Below are positions 29,814-39,848 of a stretch of 64,000 nucleotides of DNA, in pieces. The DNA is from Vibrio rarus (GTDB taxonomy: Bacteria > Pseudomonadota > Gammaproteobacteria > Enterobacterales > Vibrionaceae): assembly GCF_024347075.1 (NCBI RefSeq), contig NZ_AP024900.1:248001-312000 (forward strand), written 5' to 3'. The position numbers were made by a program, and so were the translations under genes. The notes below the pieces were generated by a model. It made no database searches. It saw only the letters and a program-made list of their open reading frames with translations, and was not told where the DNA came from. Every line of letters begins with the position of its first letter. The stretch's first letter is position 1.

Positions 29814-29843
29814 GCCATATTTACTCGCGGATAAGAGCGCTAT

Positions 29844-30647
29844 TTACAGCGCTGCTTGAGTAAAGTAGCGCTTGTCTTCCCAACGTAACATGGTCATATA
29901 ATTACCCCACACGCAGCCAGTATCTAAGCCAATAACCTGTTGAGAATCAATCCCCATTAAAGCCGCCCAATGCCCAAAAACGGCGGTTTTTTGCAATTTT
30001 TTTCTACTGTTTAGCTCAAACCAAGGCACGAGTACTGCACTATCTTCCAACTCAGGAGGTTGCTTACTGGCCATGTCTAAACGCCCGTCATGATAGCAAT
30101 AACGCATGCGAGTTAATGCGTTAATAGCAAAACGTAAACGGGGCATGCCACTGAGTGACTCTTGCCAGATATCTGGAGAGTTACCGTACATCTGCTGGAT
30201 GAGTTGTTGCCAGTGTTCGCCGGACAACATGCTTTGTACTTCCTGTGCTGCTTCTCTAGCTTGTTGTAGCGTCCAAAGAGGGTAGATGCCTGCGTGGGTC
30301 ATAACAAACTCTGGGTGCTCAACTAACAAGGGTTGCTGGCGAAGCCAGTGAATGATCTCTTGGCAATCAGTGGCTTGTAAAATCGCTAAAGTTTTATCTT
30401 TAGGATTGGCTTTATGCAGGCCGAGTGAAATGGCAATAAGATGCAAATCATGATTGCCTAGCACAACGTTAACGGCATCCCCCATAGATCGAATAAAGCG
30501 TAACGTTTCTAGGGATTTAGGGCCACGGGCTACCAAGTCACCTGCAATCCATAGGGTATCTTTGTCAGGATTAAACGAGACTTGCTCAAGGAGTAACAGG
30601 AGTTCATCCAAGCAACCTTGGATATCTCCAACAAGGTAGTTGGACAA
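29844..30647 (-). CDS. apaH: Diadenosine tetraphosphatase, symmetrical
   Basis: This 267-aa metallophosphatase splits Ap4A into two ADP and also removes NpnN caps from RNA. The metal-binding motifs are in order: GDIQG at 7-11, GDLVARG near 36, and VLGNHDLHL near 61, followed by VMTHAGIYP and VFGHWA. Compared with E. coli ApaH (280 aa) the C-terminus is slightly short. It is the last gene of the lptD-surA-pdxA-rsmA-apaG-apaH operon, 13 bp after apaG. Confidence 0.96.
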   Translation of the reverse strand: MSNYLVGDIQGCLDELLLLLEQVSFNPDKDTLWIAGDLVARGPKSLETLRFIRSMGDAVNVVLGNHDLHLIAISLGLHKANPKDKTLAILQATDCQEIIHWLRQQPLLVEHPEFVMTHAGIYPLWTLQQAREAAQEVQSMLSGEHWQQLIQQMYGNSPDIWQESLSGMPRLRFAINALTRMRYCYHDGRLDMASKQPPELEDSAVLVPWFELNSRKKLQKTAVFGHWAALMGIDSQQVIGLDTGCVWGNYMTMLRWEDKRYFTQAAL

Positions 30648-30660
30648 ATGCAGACCTTAA

Positions 30661-31041
30661 CTAATTAATGATATTAGGAACAGAAAGATTAAACGGGGCT
30701 ATTTGGGCGTTAAACTGTGCGTCGTCTTCCCCTTGCATAACATAATGCCCCTGCATGACACCAACAGGCGTTTCTAAAACGGTACCACTGGTGTAGGAAT
30801 AGTCATCATTGGCAGCAATAGTGGGTTGTTCGCCTACCACTCCATCACCTTCAACGGTCATTTGCTTGCCATTACCATCGGTGATCAACCAACGACGAGA
30901 TAAAAGTGTCACTGGAGTTGGGCTTAAGTTCCGAATGGTAATCATATAAGCAAATACATAGCGGTCGTTTTCTGGCTCAGATTGCGCCTCTATGTATTTG
31001 GTTCGTACGTGGCATTTGATACAAGGTTGACTAACGTCCAT
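30661..31041 (-). CDS. apaG: ApaG protein
   Basis: A 126-aa ApaG/F-box-like beta-sandwich protein (E. coli homologue 125 aa). The conserved segments [25 protein letters not shown] and the glycine-rich [20 protein letters not shown] followed by [14 protein letters not shown] are present. Its biochemical role is unclear; the homologue in Salmonella (CorD) has been linked to cobalt and magnesium handling. It lies between rsmA (30 bp upstream) and apaH (13 bp downstream), the invariant gammaproteobacterial order. Confidence 0.95.
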   Translation of the reverse strand: MDVSQPCIKCHVRTKYIEAQSEPENDRYVFAYMITIRNLSPTPVTLLSRRWLITDGNGKQMTVEGDGVVGEQPTIAANDDYSYTSGTVLETPVGVMQGHYVMQGEDDAQFNAQIAPFNLSVPNIIN

Positions 31042-31071
31042 GTGTGGTCTCCTTGCTAAAGTCTTATGACC

Positions 31072-31875
31072 TTAGTGATTATCTGCAAGCCAGTTAGCCA
31101 TATCGACAAACTGCTTCAAAGTGAGGTTCTCTGGACGCATGCTTGGATTAATATCCAATTGCTCCATAACTTCGGTGCTGATCAGTGAGCGGTAGCAATT
31201 GCGAATGGTTTTGCGACGTTGATTGAAACCATCACGACACACTCTGTCTAACCATTTTAGATCTTTGGCTGGGTGTGGCAGCACCTCATAAGGCATCAGA
31301 CGTACTACAGCTGAATCTACCTTAGGGGGTGGAATAAAAGCGGTTGGTGGCACTTCTAATACAGGCATTACTTTACAGTAATATTGAGCCATTACCGTGA
31401 GGCGACCATATGCTTTTGTGCCAGGCCCTGCGGCTAAACGATTGACCACCTCTTTTTGCAACATAAAGTGCATATCTTCGATGTCTTTGTGAAACTCGAA
31501 TAGATGGAACATTAATGGCGTTGATATGTTGTAAGGCAAGTTACCGAAAATACGCAGTTTATTGTCTGGCTTTACTAATTGAGTAAAGTCAAAACGCATG
31601 GCGTCCCCTTCATGAATGGTTAATTTTTCACTCAGTTGTGGGTGGTTGCGCAAGCGCTCTGCGAGATCTCTATCTAATTCAATAACCGTTAGTTTATCAA
31701 CCAGTTTGCCTACCGGTTCTGTAATTGCGCCCAAACCTGGGCCAATTTCAACCAAGTTTTGACCGGGTCTTGGGTTTATTGATGAAACGATACCGTCGAT
31801 AATGTACGGGTCGTTTAGAAAGTTTTGACCAAAACGTTTGCGCGCTTTGTGTCCTAAGTGGACATCGTTACTCAT
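31072..31875 (-). CDS. rsmA: 16S rRNA dimethyladenosine transferase
   Basis: A 267-aa methyltransferase (KsgA) that dimethylates A1518 and A1519 in 16S rRNA during 30S maturation. The N-terminus shows [11 protein letters not shown], then SAM motif [12 protein letters not shown] near 43-53. The catalytic motif NLPYNIS is near 113. [11 protein letters not shown] follows in the C-terminal domain. Its start overlaps the end of pdxA by 4 bp, indicating translational coupling. Loss of KsgA gives kasugamycin resistance. Confidence 0.97.
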   Translation of the reverse strand: MSNDVHLGHKARKRFGQNFLNDPYIIDGIVSSINPRPGQNLVEIGPGLGAITEPVGKLVDKLTVIELDRDLAERLRNHPQLSEKLTIHEGDAMRFDFTQLVKPDNKLRIFGNLPYNISTPLMFHLFEFHKDIEDMHFMLQKEVVNRLAAGPGTKAYGRLTVMAQYYCKVMPVLEVPPTAFIPPPKVDSAVVRLMPYEVLPHPAKDLKWLDRVCRDGFNQRRKTIRNCYRSLISTEVMEQLDINPSMRPENLTLKQFVDMANWLADNH

Positions 31876-32858
31876 TGTTTTTTCTCAACTAATTCAATCG
31901 CGTGGGAAAGTGCAGTTTGGAAACTTCCTGTATCCGCTTTACCTGTGCCGGCTAAATCCAAGGCGGTGCCATGATCGACAGAGGTTCTTATAAAGGGTAG
32001 ACCGAGTGTGATATTCACTGAGCTTCCAAAGCCTTTGTATTTTAGCACTGGAAGTACTTGGTCGTGGTACATACCCAAAACCACATCTGCATCTTGTAAA
32101 TACTTGTGGTTAAAAATAGTGTCAGCGGGCAGTGGACCTATGATGTCCATGCCTTGTTCTCTTAGTTTATCTAAGGCTGGAGAAATTGTTTGAATTTCTT
32201 CTTGGCCTAAGCAGCCATCTTCTCCTGCATGCGGGTTTAAGCCGCACACATAAATGCGTGGGTTATTCAGGGCAAATTTAGTGACCATGTCTTTATGCAA
32301 TATTTGCATTATTTGCTCTATTCTTTCGGCGGTCACCGCTTTTGATACATAAGCCAATGGAATGTGTGTGGTCACCAAAGCCACTTTTAATCCTTCTGTG
32401 GCGAGCATCATCACGACCATTGGCGTGTCTGATTGCTCAGCAAAGAATTCAGTGTGACCGCTAAAGGCAACCCCAGCTCGGTTAATTACGCCTTTGTGTA
32501 CAGGGCCGGTTACTATAGCGGCAAATTCACCACTCATACAGCCCTGTGCTGCTCTTTCTAGGGTTTTTAGTACATAGTGGCCATTGGCTTCATTAAGTTG
32601 GCCAATGACCGCTTCCTTGGCTAAAGGAATGTGCTCAACAACTAATGTGCCTTGGCGATGGGGCACAGGTTTGTCAGTGGCACAGTAATCAATAAGTTCA
32701 ACATCGATACCTAAGTGTGAGGCCCGTTGTTGTAGCATGTGTTTATCCGCACAAACTACCAACTGTTGTGGGTAATCGCGGTAGGCTAACGAAAGAGTCA
32801 GGTCTGGACCGATACCAGCGGGCTCTCCAGCGGTAATGATAATTCGATTACAGATCAT
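31872..32858 (-). CDS. pdxA: 4-hydroxythreonine-4-phosphate dehydrogenase
   Basis: The start is ATG 32856-32858: the 328-aa product then begins [20 protein letters not shown], matching the family and the E. coli length (329). An upstream ATG inside surA would add 17 unrelated residues. It is a pyridoxal-phosphate biosynthesis enzyme that oxidises 4-phosphohydroxy-L-threonine. The metal-binding histidines are in [16 protein letters not shown] and GMYHDQVLP. It overlaps surA by 11 bp and rsmA by 4 bp, so the operon is tightly coupled here. Confidence 0.96.
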   Translation of the reverse strand: MICNRIIITAGEPAGIGPDLTLSLAYRDYPQQLVVCADKHMLQQRASHLGIDVELIDYCATDKPVPHRQGTLVVEHIPLAKEAVIGQLNEANGHYVLKTLERAAQGCMSGEFAAIVTGPVHKGVINRAGVAFSGHTEFFAEQSDTPMVVMMLATEGLKVALVTTHIPLAYVSKAVTAERIEQIMQILHKDMVTKFALNNPRIYVCGLNPHAGEDGCLGQEEIQTISPALDKLREQGMDIIGPLPADTIFNHKYLQDADVVLGMYHDQVLPVLKYKGFGSSVNITLGLPFIRTSVDHGTALDLAGTGKADTGSFQTALSHAIELVEKKQ

Positions 32859-34161
32859 TGTCAGCCGCCTCTTCGTCCGCTTGTTTATCGAGTCGTTCAA
32901 TAAAGGCACTGGCTCTTAGCTCCTGCATCCACGCGCTCGCTTCTTCATTAAATTTACGATTAAACAAGATTCGATAGGCTTTATTGTTCATAGCACTATC
33001 GGTTTTGTCTACTTGGCGACGATCCAACACTTCCACTATATGCCAGCCGTGAACGGTTTCGAAAGGTTCGCTGATTTGACCTATAGGTAAGGTTTCCACT
33101 TGGTGTTTAAACTCTGGTACATAGAGGTCGGGTGTTTGGTAACCTAGTTCACCATCGCGAGATGCAGAACCTGTGTCTGCGCTGTATTGGCGTGCCAGTT
33201 CACCAAATGTCGCCTCGCCAGATTTGATCTTGCGAATGAAGTCATTCAGTTCACGCTTAGCGCCATCATCACTTAAGATGACGGAGGTTTTGATGAGAAT
33301 ATGACGGGCATTCACTTCAGTGACTGCTACGGTTTCTAACCCTTGAACATCCTTTATTTTTAGGATGTGGAAGCCAACACCACTACGAAATGGACCAATA
33401 ATCGCCCCTTTTCCTTGTACGGTGATTTGGTCAGCAAAGATGGTTGGCATTTCTTCTTTGTGCATCCAGCCCCAGTCCCCCCCTTCTAAGGCTTTGGGGC
33501 CCTTTGAGTAAGCGATGGCAAGGTCAGAAAATTTCTCACCATTTTTCAAACGTTCAACCAGAGCATTGGCCGCTTTTTCGACGTCATCTTTCGACTGTTC
33601 ATCGTTAAATCGAAGCTGAATATGACCAACATGGTAGTTCACGTTTTTATTGGTTTCTTTAGCTAGCATGGCTCCCATTGTCTCAACTTCGGCTGGGAGG
33701 ATGTTAATGCGACGGCGAACTAGCGCATTGCGAGCTTCTGAAATGGAGACTTCCTTGCGAATCTCTTCGCGAAACTCACTGTAAGTCAGTCCTTGAGAGC
33801 GAACGCTCGCCTCTAGTTGCGCCGTGGTTTGATTATTTTTTTCAGCAATACCTTTGATGGCTTGATCAAGGCGATTATCGTCAATCCTAACGCCAATGCG
33901 CTCTGCTTCTTGAGACTGCAGCTTATCCATGATCAACTTATCAATGACTTGCTCTCTAAGAACGTCAGCTTCAGGTAGAGCTTGCTGGTGTTCATGAGCG
34001 TTGAATTTTAGGGTTTTCATCGCATTGTCAATGTCACTTTGTAAAATTGCGCCATCGTTAACGATGACAACAACTCGATCTAACTCAACGGGTGCTGCCA
34101 AAGTCATAGCAGGGACCAGTATTAGGATCATCGAAGCAATGAGTCGTTTAAACTTATTCAT
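32848..34161 (-). CDS. surA: Periplasmic chaperone and peptidyl-prolyl isomerase SurA
   Basis: A 437-aa protein with a signal peptide ([22 protein letters not shown]) and the SurA N-terminal chaperone domain, including [15 protein letters not shown]. Two parvulin-type isomerase domains follow, at about 180-280 and 290-390. The second has ARHILIKT and [15 protein letters not shown], the first [13 protein letters not shown]. SurA escorts unfolded outer-membrane proteins, including LptD, to the BAM complex. It lies 48 bp downstream of lptD. Confidence 0.96.
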   Translation of the reverse strand: MNKFKRLIASMILILVPAMTLAAPVELDRVVVIVNDGAILQSDIDNAMKTLKFNAHEHQQALPEADVLREQVIDKLIMDKLQSQEAERIGVRIDDNRLDQAIKGIAEKNNQTTAQLEASVRSQGLTYSEFREEIRKEVSISEARNALVRRRINILPAEVETMGAMLAKETNKNVNYHVGHIQLRFNDEQSKDDVEKAANALVERLKNGEKFSDLAIAYSKGPKALEGGDWGWMHKEEMPTIFADQITVQGKGAIIGPFRSGVGFHILKIKDVQGLETVAVTEVNARHILIKTSVILSDDGAKRELNDFIRKIKSGEATFGELARQYSADTGSASRDGELGYQTPDLYVPEFKHQVETLPIGQISEPFETVHGWHIVEVLDRRQVDKTDSAMNNKAYRILFNRKFNEEASAWMQELRASAFIERLDKQADEEAADNDL

Positions 34162-34209
34162 TATTTTTCCAATACATCTTATTGATCACCGGTGTATTCC
34201 AGTGACAGT

Positions 34210-36669
34210 TTAGTTATTCAAATAGAAAGGACGACCGTAACCCAGAGCGTTACCCCCGTCACCATAATCCGTGCCAAAGTTAGTGCCAAATCCAATAATG
34301 CCGATATTGAAGCTAATATTCTCTTCATATTCAGGGCCTGGGGATGGAGCACCTACGCCTCCTGGCCATGAGCGTAATTGGTCGGTATAGGTGATACCGG
34401 CATACCAACAATCTGAGGTGTATGTAACTCGCGCCAATGCCTCGAGCATAATATCTTCTGTTGTATCGTGAAAGTACTGTGCATTGACATTCCAATTACG
34501 GTTGATCTTATATCCCCCCAACAGACCGACCTGTGAAATACCGTCAGTGGTAATTGTGTCTAGGTTAATGGACTCACCAACGGTTTTATCGAGATAATTT
34601 CTCGTCACATAACGATAATTCGCTTGGATGTACCCTGCACCTTGTCGAAATTCAATGGTGCTATCGGCTTGTTGTACTTCTTCATCGCTAATATCGTATT
34701 GGATGCCACCATGATAGAAAAGGTAATCATTGAAGTTAAAATCACTTTCTATAGCCCAAGCAGAATAATTGGAATCACTCGTGTCTGTATTGCTGGTTTT
34801 ATTTGAGTTTATGTAATAAATCTGGCCAAAAGAGAGGTTCATTCTTTCTTTATAATTAGAGTCATAAAAACGGGTTGTCGCACCATAGCTCAATTGGTTA
34901 GCTGCCGCTATTTTATCGACACCACTGTATTTACGTGCTCTAAATAAACCATAATAGTCTGTTTGCAGTAGGGTAGTATCGTAGTTGTAGATGTTGCTTT
35001 GGTCTTCATAAGGCACATACAAATATTGAATCTTTGGCTCAAGAGTTTGTGTGTAACCTTTCAGTATCTCTGTATTTCGTTCGAAATATAGAGTACCTAA
35101 ACTGCGAAACTCAGGAATAAATCGAGACACATTCGTATCTAAATGTCGGGTATCTTCTCGGCTTAAATCTACTCCCCACAAATCTTGATGGTAGTAGGTA
35201 CCCATTAATCGACTTTCCGTTTCCCAACTACCCCAAGTGGTATTTAGTGGGATAGTAAACCCAGGTTCAATATGCAAACGGGTGGCTTGTGATGGTTTTA
35301 CACCACGCTCATCTTGAGTATCAAAATGCGTTACATGGCTAATAACATCAAAATCAAGGTTTTTAACTAAGTCGGGATAAAAGTAATGGGCGCTTAGCTG
35401 CGGTAACATCCGATACGGTAAGTTATCGGTCGTAGAGAGCAATTGAAAATCACGTACCAGTAAGCGGGTATCCCAGTGCTCATTACGATATGAAACCGAC
35501 CCTTGTTGGGTTAATTGACCATCTTCTCGTTCACCAATACCTGAAGAGATATCTCGGAAATAATAAATATCACTGACTTTGGCATAATCGATATTTAACT
35601 TCCAGTTACGATCAAAGATGCCATTGTGTGTGTAACCCACACCCCAGCGGTCACCAAGCTCAGGGTACTTTTGATCATTGGCGAGGTACTGGGCATCAAT
35701 CTGTCCCGTACCCCAACCGCTTAGATAGCGGAATTTAGCGTCAGATTGTAACCCACGCTCAGACATATATTTAAAGGTTGTTTCTAAATCATAGTTGGGT
35801 GCCAGGTTCCAATAAATAGGCACTTCAAGCTCAGCACCATCACTGGTACCGTAGGCCACTGTTGGATAGAGGAAACCTGTTTTACGCGAGTCCCCAATAG
35901 GGACGGTAAGCCAAGGCAGATAAAAAACAGGAACCTTTTGAATTTCAAATCTTGGGTTATACAGAGTGGCTTCTTCAGCGTCCTGATCGATTTGAATGGA
36001 AGAGGAGACAAGTCGCCATGAATCATCCTCTTCAGGACAAGAGGTAATTGAGCCGTCTTGTAGTTCGTAATATTGCTTACCTGAAACTCGAATAACCTTC
36101 GCATCACCTCGGCCGTTCTGACACAGCAATTGATAGTTTGCCATGTCTAAGGTGGTAACATCATTGTCGAGATTGGTAGTGGCTTTTTCTGATACAGTCT
36201 TAATTTGACCATTGGTCATCTTTACATTGCCTTTGGCGACAATGGTATTTTGTTCTTGATAAAGCGTCACCGTATCCGCATTGACGCGTTTAGTGCCCTG
36301 GGTCACTTCTACGTTACCGCTATAGGTCGCTTCTGCACCATTGACCCCCGACAGAGAGTCCGCCTCAACATGTGTTGGCTCTGATTGTTCTTTATCTGGG
36401 TCTTCAGGTGCTAGACACTGTGACGTGAGATCAAAGGTTTGCTCTTTTGCTGCAGAAAGCAACGCAGTTAGCTCTGCTGCAGATTCTGAATGAGTCTCTG
36501 CAGTGGGGTTATCTGTGGCTTGAGTCTGAGAGTCGCTAAGATCAACGTTTGAAACTGAGTCTTGATCTTGTAGGGAGTTCTCCTGCACACTAGTTTCTGC
36601 CTGCACATTTGTAACCCACAGTGCTGTGGTTATAGAAAGAGCGAGCCAGGTGCGGGGAATGTTTAACAT
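34210..36669 (-). CDS. lptD: LPS-assembly protein LptD
   Basis: The start is ATG 36667-36669, with AAGGAAG upstream, giving 819 aa with a signal peptide (MLNIPRTWLALSITTALWVTNVQA). A low-complexity acidic and Gln/Ser-rich stretch (about 25-80) comes before the OstA/LptA-like domain (about 95-190). A large C-terminal barrel follows, including YTQTLEPKIQYLYVPYEDQSNIYNYD. LptD with LptE inserts LPS into the outer leaflet. Cysteines are seen at about 85, 183, 211 and 754. The C-terminal site reads SDCWY rather than the paired CC of E. coli, so the disulfide pattern must differ. It heads the lptD-surA-pdxA-rsmA-apaG-apaH operon. Confidence 0.95.
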   Translation of the reverse strand: MLNIPRTWLALSITTALWVTNVQAETSVQENSLQDQDSVSNVDLSDSQTQATDNPTAETHSESAAELTALLSAAKEQTFDLTSQCLAPEDPDKEQSEPTHVEADSLSGVNGAEATYSGNVEVTQGTKRVNADTVTLYQEQNTIVAKGNVKMTNGQIKTVSEKATTNLDNDVTTLDMANYQLLCQNGRGDAKVIRVSGKQYYELQDGSITSCPEEDDSWRLVSSSIQIDQDAEEATLYNPRFEIQKVPVFYLPWLTVPIGDSRKTGFLYPTVAYGTSDGAELEVPIYWNLAPNYDLETTFKYMSERGLQSDAKFRYLSGWGTGQIDAQYLANDQKYPELGDRWGVGYTHNGIFDRNWKLNIDYAKVSDIYYFRDISSGIGEREDGQLTQQGSVSYRNEHWDTRLLVRDFQLLSTTDNLPYRMLPQLSAHYFYPDLVKNLDFDVISHVTHFDTQDERGVKPSQATRLHIEPGFTIPLNTTWGSWETESRLMGTYYHQDLWGVDLSREDTRHLDTNVSRFIPEFRSLGTLYFERNTEILKGYTQTLEPKIQYLYVPYEDQSNIYNYDTTLLQTDYYGLFRARKYSGVDKIAAANQLSYGATTRFYDSNYKERMNLSFGQIYYINSNKTSNTDTSDSNYSAWAIESDFNFNDYLFYHGGIQYDISDEEVQQADSTIEFRQGAGYIQANYRYVTRNYLDKTVGESINLDTITTDGISQVGLLGGYKINRNWNVNAQYFHDTTEDIMLEALARVTYTSDCWYAGITYTDQLRSWPGGVGAPSPGPEYEENISFNIGIIGFGTNFGTDYGDGGNALGYGRPFYLNN

Positions 36670-36817
36670 CGAATAGAAGCTTCCTTGATGATGAATAAGT
36701 CCGTAGACTGTAATTGACCGTTTACTCGGCAGAACGTTCCTTATGATAATAGAATTTGGAGCGTCAGGCACTAAAAGAGCACATTACTCTATAAAAATTA
36801 GTAGATTGAGAAAAAGC

Positions 36818-37672
36818 ATGCATTTTTTTGGCAAAATTTTAGGCGCATTTTGTGGTTTTTTGTTCGGTGGACCCGTTGGCGCGTTAATTGGATTATTTAT
36901 TGGACATCGCTTTGATAGGGCAAAAACTATCAATCAAGCGCGTCGTGGTGGTTTTAACAATTACCAGAGAGGAGCGAACCCAGCCCAGCAGGCTGAGTTT
37001 TTTCAAGCTGCTTTTTCGGTTATGGGCCATGTCTCCAAAGCCAAAGGCAAAGTCACGCAAGAAGATATTCAGCTAGCAACCATCATGATGCAGCGAATGC
37101 AATTGAATGAAAGCCAACGGCAAGTCGCTCAAGAAGCGTTTCGCAAAGGTAAATCGGCCTCATTTCCTCTTCGCGATGTATTAAATCGAGTGAAGGAGGT
37201 GGCGAGTCGCAGACGTGACCTTATGCAGTTCTTCCTTGAGTTGCAGATCTCAGCGGCTTTTGCTGATGGAAGTATACATCCTAATGAGCGTGATGTTTTA
37301 CATATTGTAGCGGAAGTGCTTGGATTTAGTGCGGAACAATTAGAGCGTCGCCTAAAAATGCAAGAAGCGGCGTACCGTTTTCAGCAAGGGGGTGGCCATG
37401 GGGGGTATGGTGGCCAATATTCCGGTGGCGGTTATCAGCAACAGGCGACCAGCCAAGACCAATTGACTGCAGCGTATGAAATTTTAGGTGTAGAAGCCAG
37501 CGCCGAAGCAAAAGAGATCAAAAGAGCCTACCGTAAATTGATGAATGAACATCATCCTGATAAATTGTCAGCGAAAGGCTTACCACCAGAGATGTTAGAA
37601 GTGGCAAAAGAAAAAGCTCAAGATATCCAAAATGCTTATGATGTAGTGAAGAAAGAGCGCGGTTTTAAATAG
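36818..37672 (+). CDS. djlA: Membrane-anchored DnaJ-like co-chaperone DjlA
   Basis: I chose ATG 36818, giving 284 aa that begin MHFFGKILGAFCGFLFGGPVGALIGLFIGHRFD, the glycine-rich transmembrane anchor of DjlA. The upstream ORF extension overlaps the divergent lptD promoter and has no family match. The central TerB-like domain covers about 50-180. A glycine/tyrosine/glutamine-rich linker lies near 190-210. The C-terminal J domain (about 218-284) carries the HPD motif in NEHHPDKL. It activates DnaK at the inner membrane. It is divergent from lptD, the usual arrangement. Confidence 0.95.
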   Translation: MHFFGKILGAFCGFLFGGPVGALIGLFIGHRFDRAKTINQARRGGFNNYQRGANPAQQAEFFQAAFSVMGHVSKAKGKVTQEDIQLATIMMQRMQLNESQRQVAQEAFRKGKSASFPLRDVLNRVKEVASRRRDLMQFFLELQISAAFADGSIHPNERDVLHIVAEVLGFSAEQLERRLKMQEAAYRFQQGGGHGGYGGQYSGGGYQQQATSQDQLTAAYEILGVEASAEAKEIKRAYRKLMNEHHPDKLSAKGLPPEMLEVAKEKAQDIQNAYDVVKKERGFK

Positions 37673-37698
37673 CAAGAGTTGCATGAACAGGGAGTGAG

Positions 37699-38244
37699 AT
37701 GATGGTTAATTATGGTGCGGTTTTAAAGTTTTGGTTTGAGGAGTTAGATGCGAAGGATTGGTTTTCCTCAAGCGTTGCACTGGATAAAAAAATAGAGCAG
37801 AAGTTTTCAGGCTTGCACCAAAGGGCTATTCAATGTGAATTGGTTAATTGGCGTAGTTGTGCCCAAGGACGCTTAGCTGAAATTATCGTATTAGACCAAT
37901 TTTCTCGTAACATGTTTAGGCACTCACCTTTAGCATTTGCCCACGACTCACAGGCCTTAGCTCTTGCCCAAGAAGCCGTCATTATAGGGGCCGACCTTGA
38001 GTTGCCACCTGAGCAACGTGCTTTTATCTATATGCCTTACATGCATAGTGAGTCCTTACTTATTCATGAGCTTGGTTTACAGCTATTTAGTCGAAGTCAG
38101 CTACAAACTAATAAAGAGTTTCATTTAAAACATACGGCTATTTTACAGCGGTTTGGGCGTTATCCTCATCGAAATAAAGCGTTAGGCCGTCAAAGTAGCC
38201 CAGAAGAGATCGAGTTTCTGACACTACCAAATTCCTTTTTCTAA
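37699..38244 (+). CDS. DUF924-family protein
   Basis: A 181-aa protein of the DUF924 family. Features include the N-terminal VLKFWFEELDAKDWFSS, then RGRLAEIIVLDQFSRNMFR-type sequence (here QGRLAEIIVLDQFSRNMFR). The central EQRAFIYMPYMHSESLLIHE and the C-terminal RYPHRNKALGRQSSPEEIEFL follow. The fold is helical and TPR-like in solved homologues, and the function is unknown. The start ATG follows GGGAGTGAG, and the next codon is also ATG, so the true start may be 37702. The end overlaps the convergent DUF547 gene by 4 bp. Confidence 0.88.
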   Translation: MMVNYGAVLKFWFEELDAKDWFSSSVALDKKIEQKFSGLHQRAIQCELVNWRSCAQGRLAEIIVLDQFSRNMFRHSPLAFAHDSQALALAQEAVIIGADLELPPEQRAFIYMPYMHSESLLIHELGLQLFSRSQLQTNKEFHLKHTAILQRFGRYPHRNKALGRQSSPEEIEFLTLPNSFF

Positions 38245-39020
38245 GGAGCTTCATTGAGCTGCCAATTGTAGTCGTAAATGATCTTACCTTTAAAGGCTGC
38301 GACATCGTCTCTATATTGAGATAAATGCTGGAGCAGCTGTTCTTTACCTGCAAAATCCACCGCAAACCAGTCATAAATATAGGAGAGTTGCAGCTTTCCT
38401 TTACTTAATTTCACGCCTTTATCACTATTAATAAAGGCTTTAGCGCTGTGCTCTAAAAGTTGCTGAGTATTCTGTGCAGTAAAGGCTTGTGATTGCAGGT
38501 TAGGACAACCTAAACTGGCGCAATTGACGGCGTAATGAGTGCGAGGATCATTCCAAATAGGGCGTAAAATTCGATGCTCAATATCATTCAGAGTTAAGGG
38601 TTTTCCAGCCACTTCAATTATCTCTTTATCCCAAGGACCAAAGCTAAACAAGCCACCTAGTTTCGTGATGGATTTTGTTGGGTAGTTATCCAAAATTAGC
38701 TTGACCGTTAGGCTATTGTAGAGATTCACCCAGTAGGCGTATTGCTGTGCTTTTGTATATTGGCGCGGGTCAATATTAGCCAGTGAGGAAAGGTAATTAT
38801 TAAGGGCTTGCTTATCTTGGGAAGTAACGGAAGCGTATCGAAATAGGGTATTGTCACCTTGCGTTATCAAGTAACGATCCAATAGCGCCTGCCACTGTCT
38901 ATGGTCAATGCTGTTCTCGCTTTGAGTGTGCTTGTCCCAATAAGGCCAAAGTTCAGACTTAGGAGCAGCAAGGCTATGAAACGATAATAGTGTGATAATG
39001 AGCATCCATACTTTCAGCAT
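38241..39020 (-). CDS. DUF547-family secreted protein
   Basis: The start is ATG 39018-39020 after a GGAGAA ribosome-binding site. The 259-aa product begins with a short signal peptide (MLKVWMLIITLLSFHSLAA). The DUF547 core shows AQQYAYWVNLYNSLTVKLILDNYP, and HYAVNCASLGCPNLQSQAF with two cysteines, with GVKLSKGKLQLSYIYDWFAVDF near the end. The function of the family is not established; conserved Cys, His and Asn residues suggest a papain-like or transglutaminase-like fold. The copy of the dispersed element at 39036-39142 ends 16 bp before the start codon and must form part of its promoter or 5' UTR. Confidence 0.85.
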   Translation of the reverse strand: MLKVWMLIITLLSFHSLAAPKSELWPYWDKHTQSENSIDHRQWQALLDRYLITQGDNTLFRYASVTSQDKQALNNYLSSLANIDPRQYTKAQQYAYWVNLYNSLTVKLILDNYPTKSITKLGGLFSFGPWDKEIIEVAGKPLTLNDIEHRILRPIWNDPRTHYAVNCASLGCPNLQSQAFTAQNTQQLLEHSAKAFINSDKGVKLSKGKLQLSYIYDWFAVDFAGKEQLLQHLSQYRDDVAAFKGKIIYDYNWQLNEAP

Positions 39021-39035
39021 GTGGTTCTCCAGTTG

Positions 39036-39142
39036 TACCAATCGTACTAAATAACGGGTCATTCTAGCTTGTTAAAATTCTACCTTGTTTTCGAGCATTT
39101 TCCCTGTGCTATTTCTGAGCACTTACTTAGTGTGACTGGTAT
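39036..39142 (-). repeat. Short form of the dispersed intergenic element
   Basis: It has the ends TACCAATC (39036-39043) and GACTGGTAT (39134-39142). Relative to the full-length copy at 23778-23939 it lacks about 55 bp, exactly the part containing the inner AAAAATTC hairpin. The remaining flanks match well, including TAACAAGCTAGAATGACCCG on the minus strand. Its left end lies just upstream of the ribosome-binding site of the DUF547 gene. Confidence 0.82.
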
Positions 39143-39174
39143 TATTTCCCGCCAAGGTAGACAGGAATAGAAAT

Positions 39175-39204
39175 AAAAAAGGCCTTGTATTAACAAGACC
39201 TTTT
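39175..39204 (-). terminator. Rho-independent terminator of the leu operon
   Basis: Read on the minus strand, AAAAGGTCTTGT pairs with ACAAGGCCTTTTTT around a TAAT loop, followed by a T-tract. It lies 30 bp after the leuD stop codon. Confidence 0.88.
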
Positions 39205-39234
39205 CACGGTAAATTCTATTTCAAAAAATGACGA

Positions 39235-39837
39235 TTAACGCATAAATGCGGGGATCTTTTGCTCATATTGTGAAATTTTATCAGCGTGCTGCAGAGTTAG
39301 GCCAATATTGTCCAAACCATTTAATAGGCAGTGACGACGGAACTCATCGATTGCAAAACGGTATGTTTTATCGTTTGCCGTTACGGTCATTGCCTCAAGA
39401 TCAACGGTGATCTCTGCCCCTTCATTTGACGTAACAAAATTGAATATCTCATCCACTTCAGCTTCAGTTAAACGAACGGGAACCATCTGGTTATTGATGG
39501 AGTTACCGTAAAAAATGTCCGCAAAGCTAGGAGCGATCATAACCTGAATGCCGTAATCGGCCAGTGCCCAAGGTGCGTGTTCACGAGAAGAACCACAACC
39601 AAAATTTTCACGAGCTAATAGAATACTTGCCCCTTGAAAACGAGGTTCATTCATAACAAATTCTGGGTTTGGCTGTTGACCGGCATCATCTAAAAAGCGC
39701 CAGTCATGGAATAAATGCTGACCAAAACCTGTGCGAGTCACTTTTTGTAGGAACTGCTTTGGAATGATGGCATCGGTATCAATATTGGCGATATCAAGAG
39801 GAACGACTAAGCCTGTGTGTTGTTGAAAACCTGACAT
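39235..39837 (-). CDS. leuD: 3-isopropylmalate dehydratase, small subunit
   Basis: A 200-aa LeuD (E. coli 201 aa). With LeuC it isomerises 2-isopropylmalate to 3-isopropylmalate in leucine synthesis. The conserved swivel-domain features are [10 protein letters not shown] near the N-terminus and [25 protein letters not shown], which carries the substrate-contact motif. It lies 11 bp downstream of leuC and ends the leuLABCD operon. Confidence 0.97.
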   Translation of the reverse strand: MSGFQQHTGLVVPLDIANIDTDAIIPKQFLQKVTRTGFGQHLFHDWRFLDDAGQQPNPEFVMNEPRFQGASILLARENFGCGSSREHAPWALADYGIQVMIAPSFADIFYGNSINNQMVPVRLTEAEVDEIFNFVTSNEGAEITVDLEAMTVTANDKTYRFAIDEFRRHCLLNGLDNIGLTLQHADKISQYEQKIPAFMR

Positions 39838-39848
39838 GTTATTTCCTC

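Noticed and set aside
37699..39020. DUF924 and DUF547 as an antisense-regulated or toxin-antitoxin pair
   Set aside because: They only overlap by 4 bp at their 3' ends, both are common stand-alone families, and neither has toxin features.
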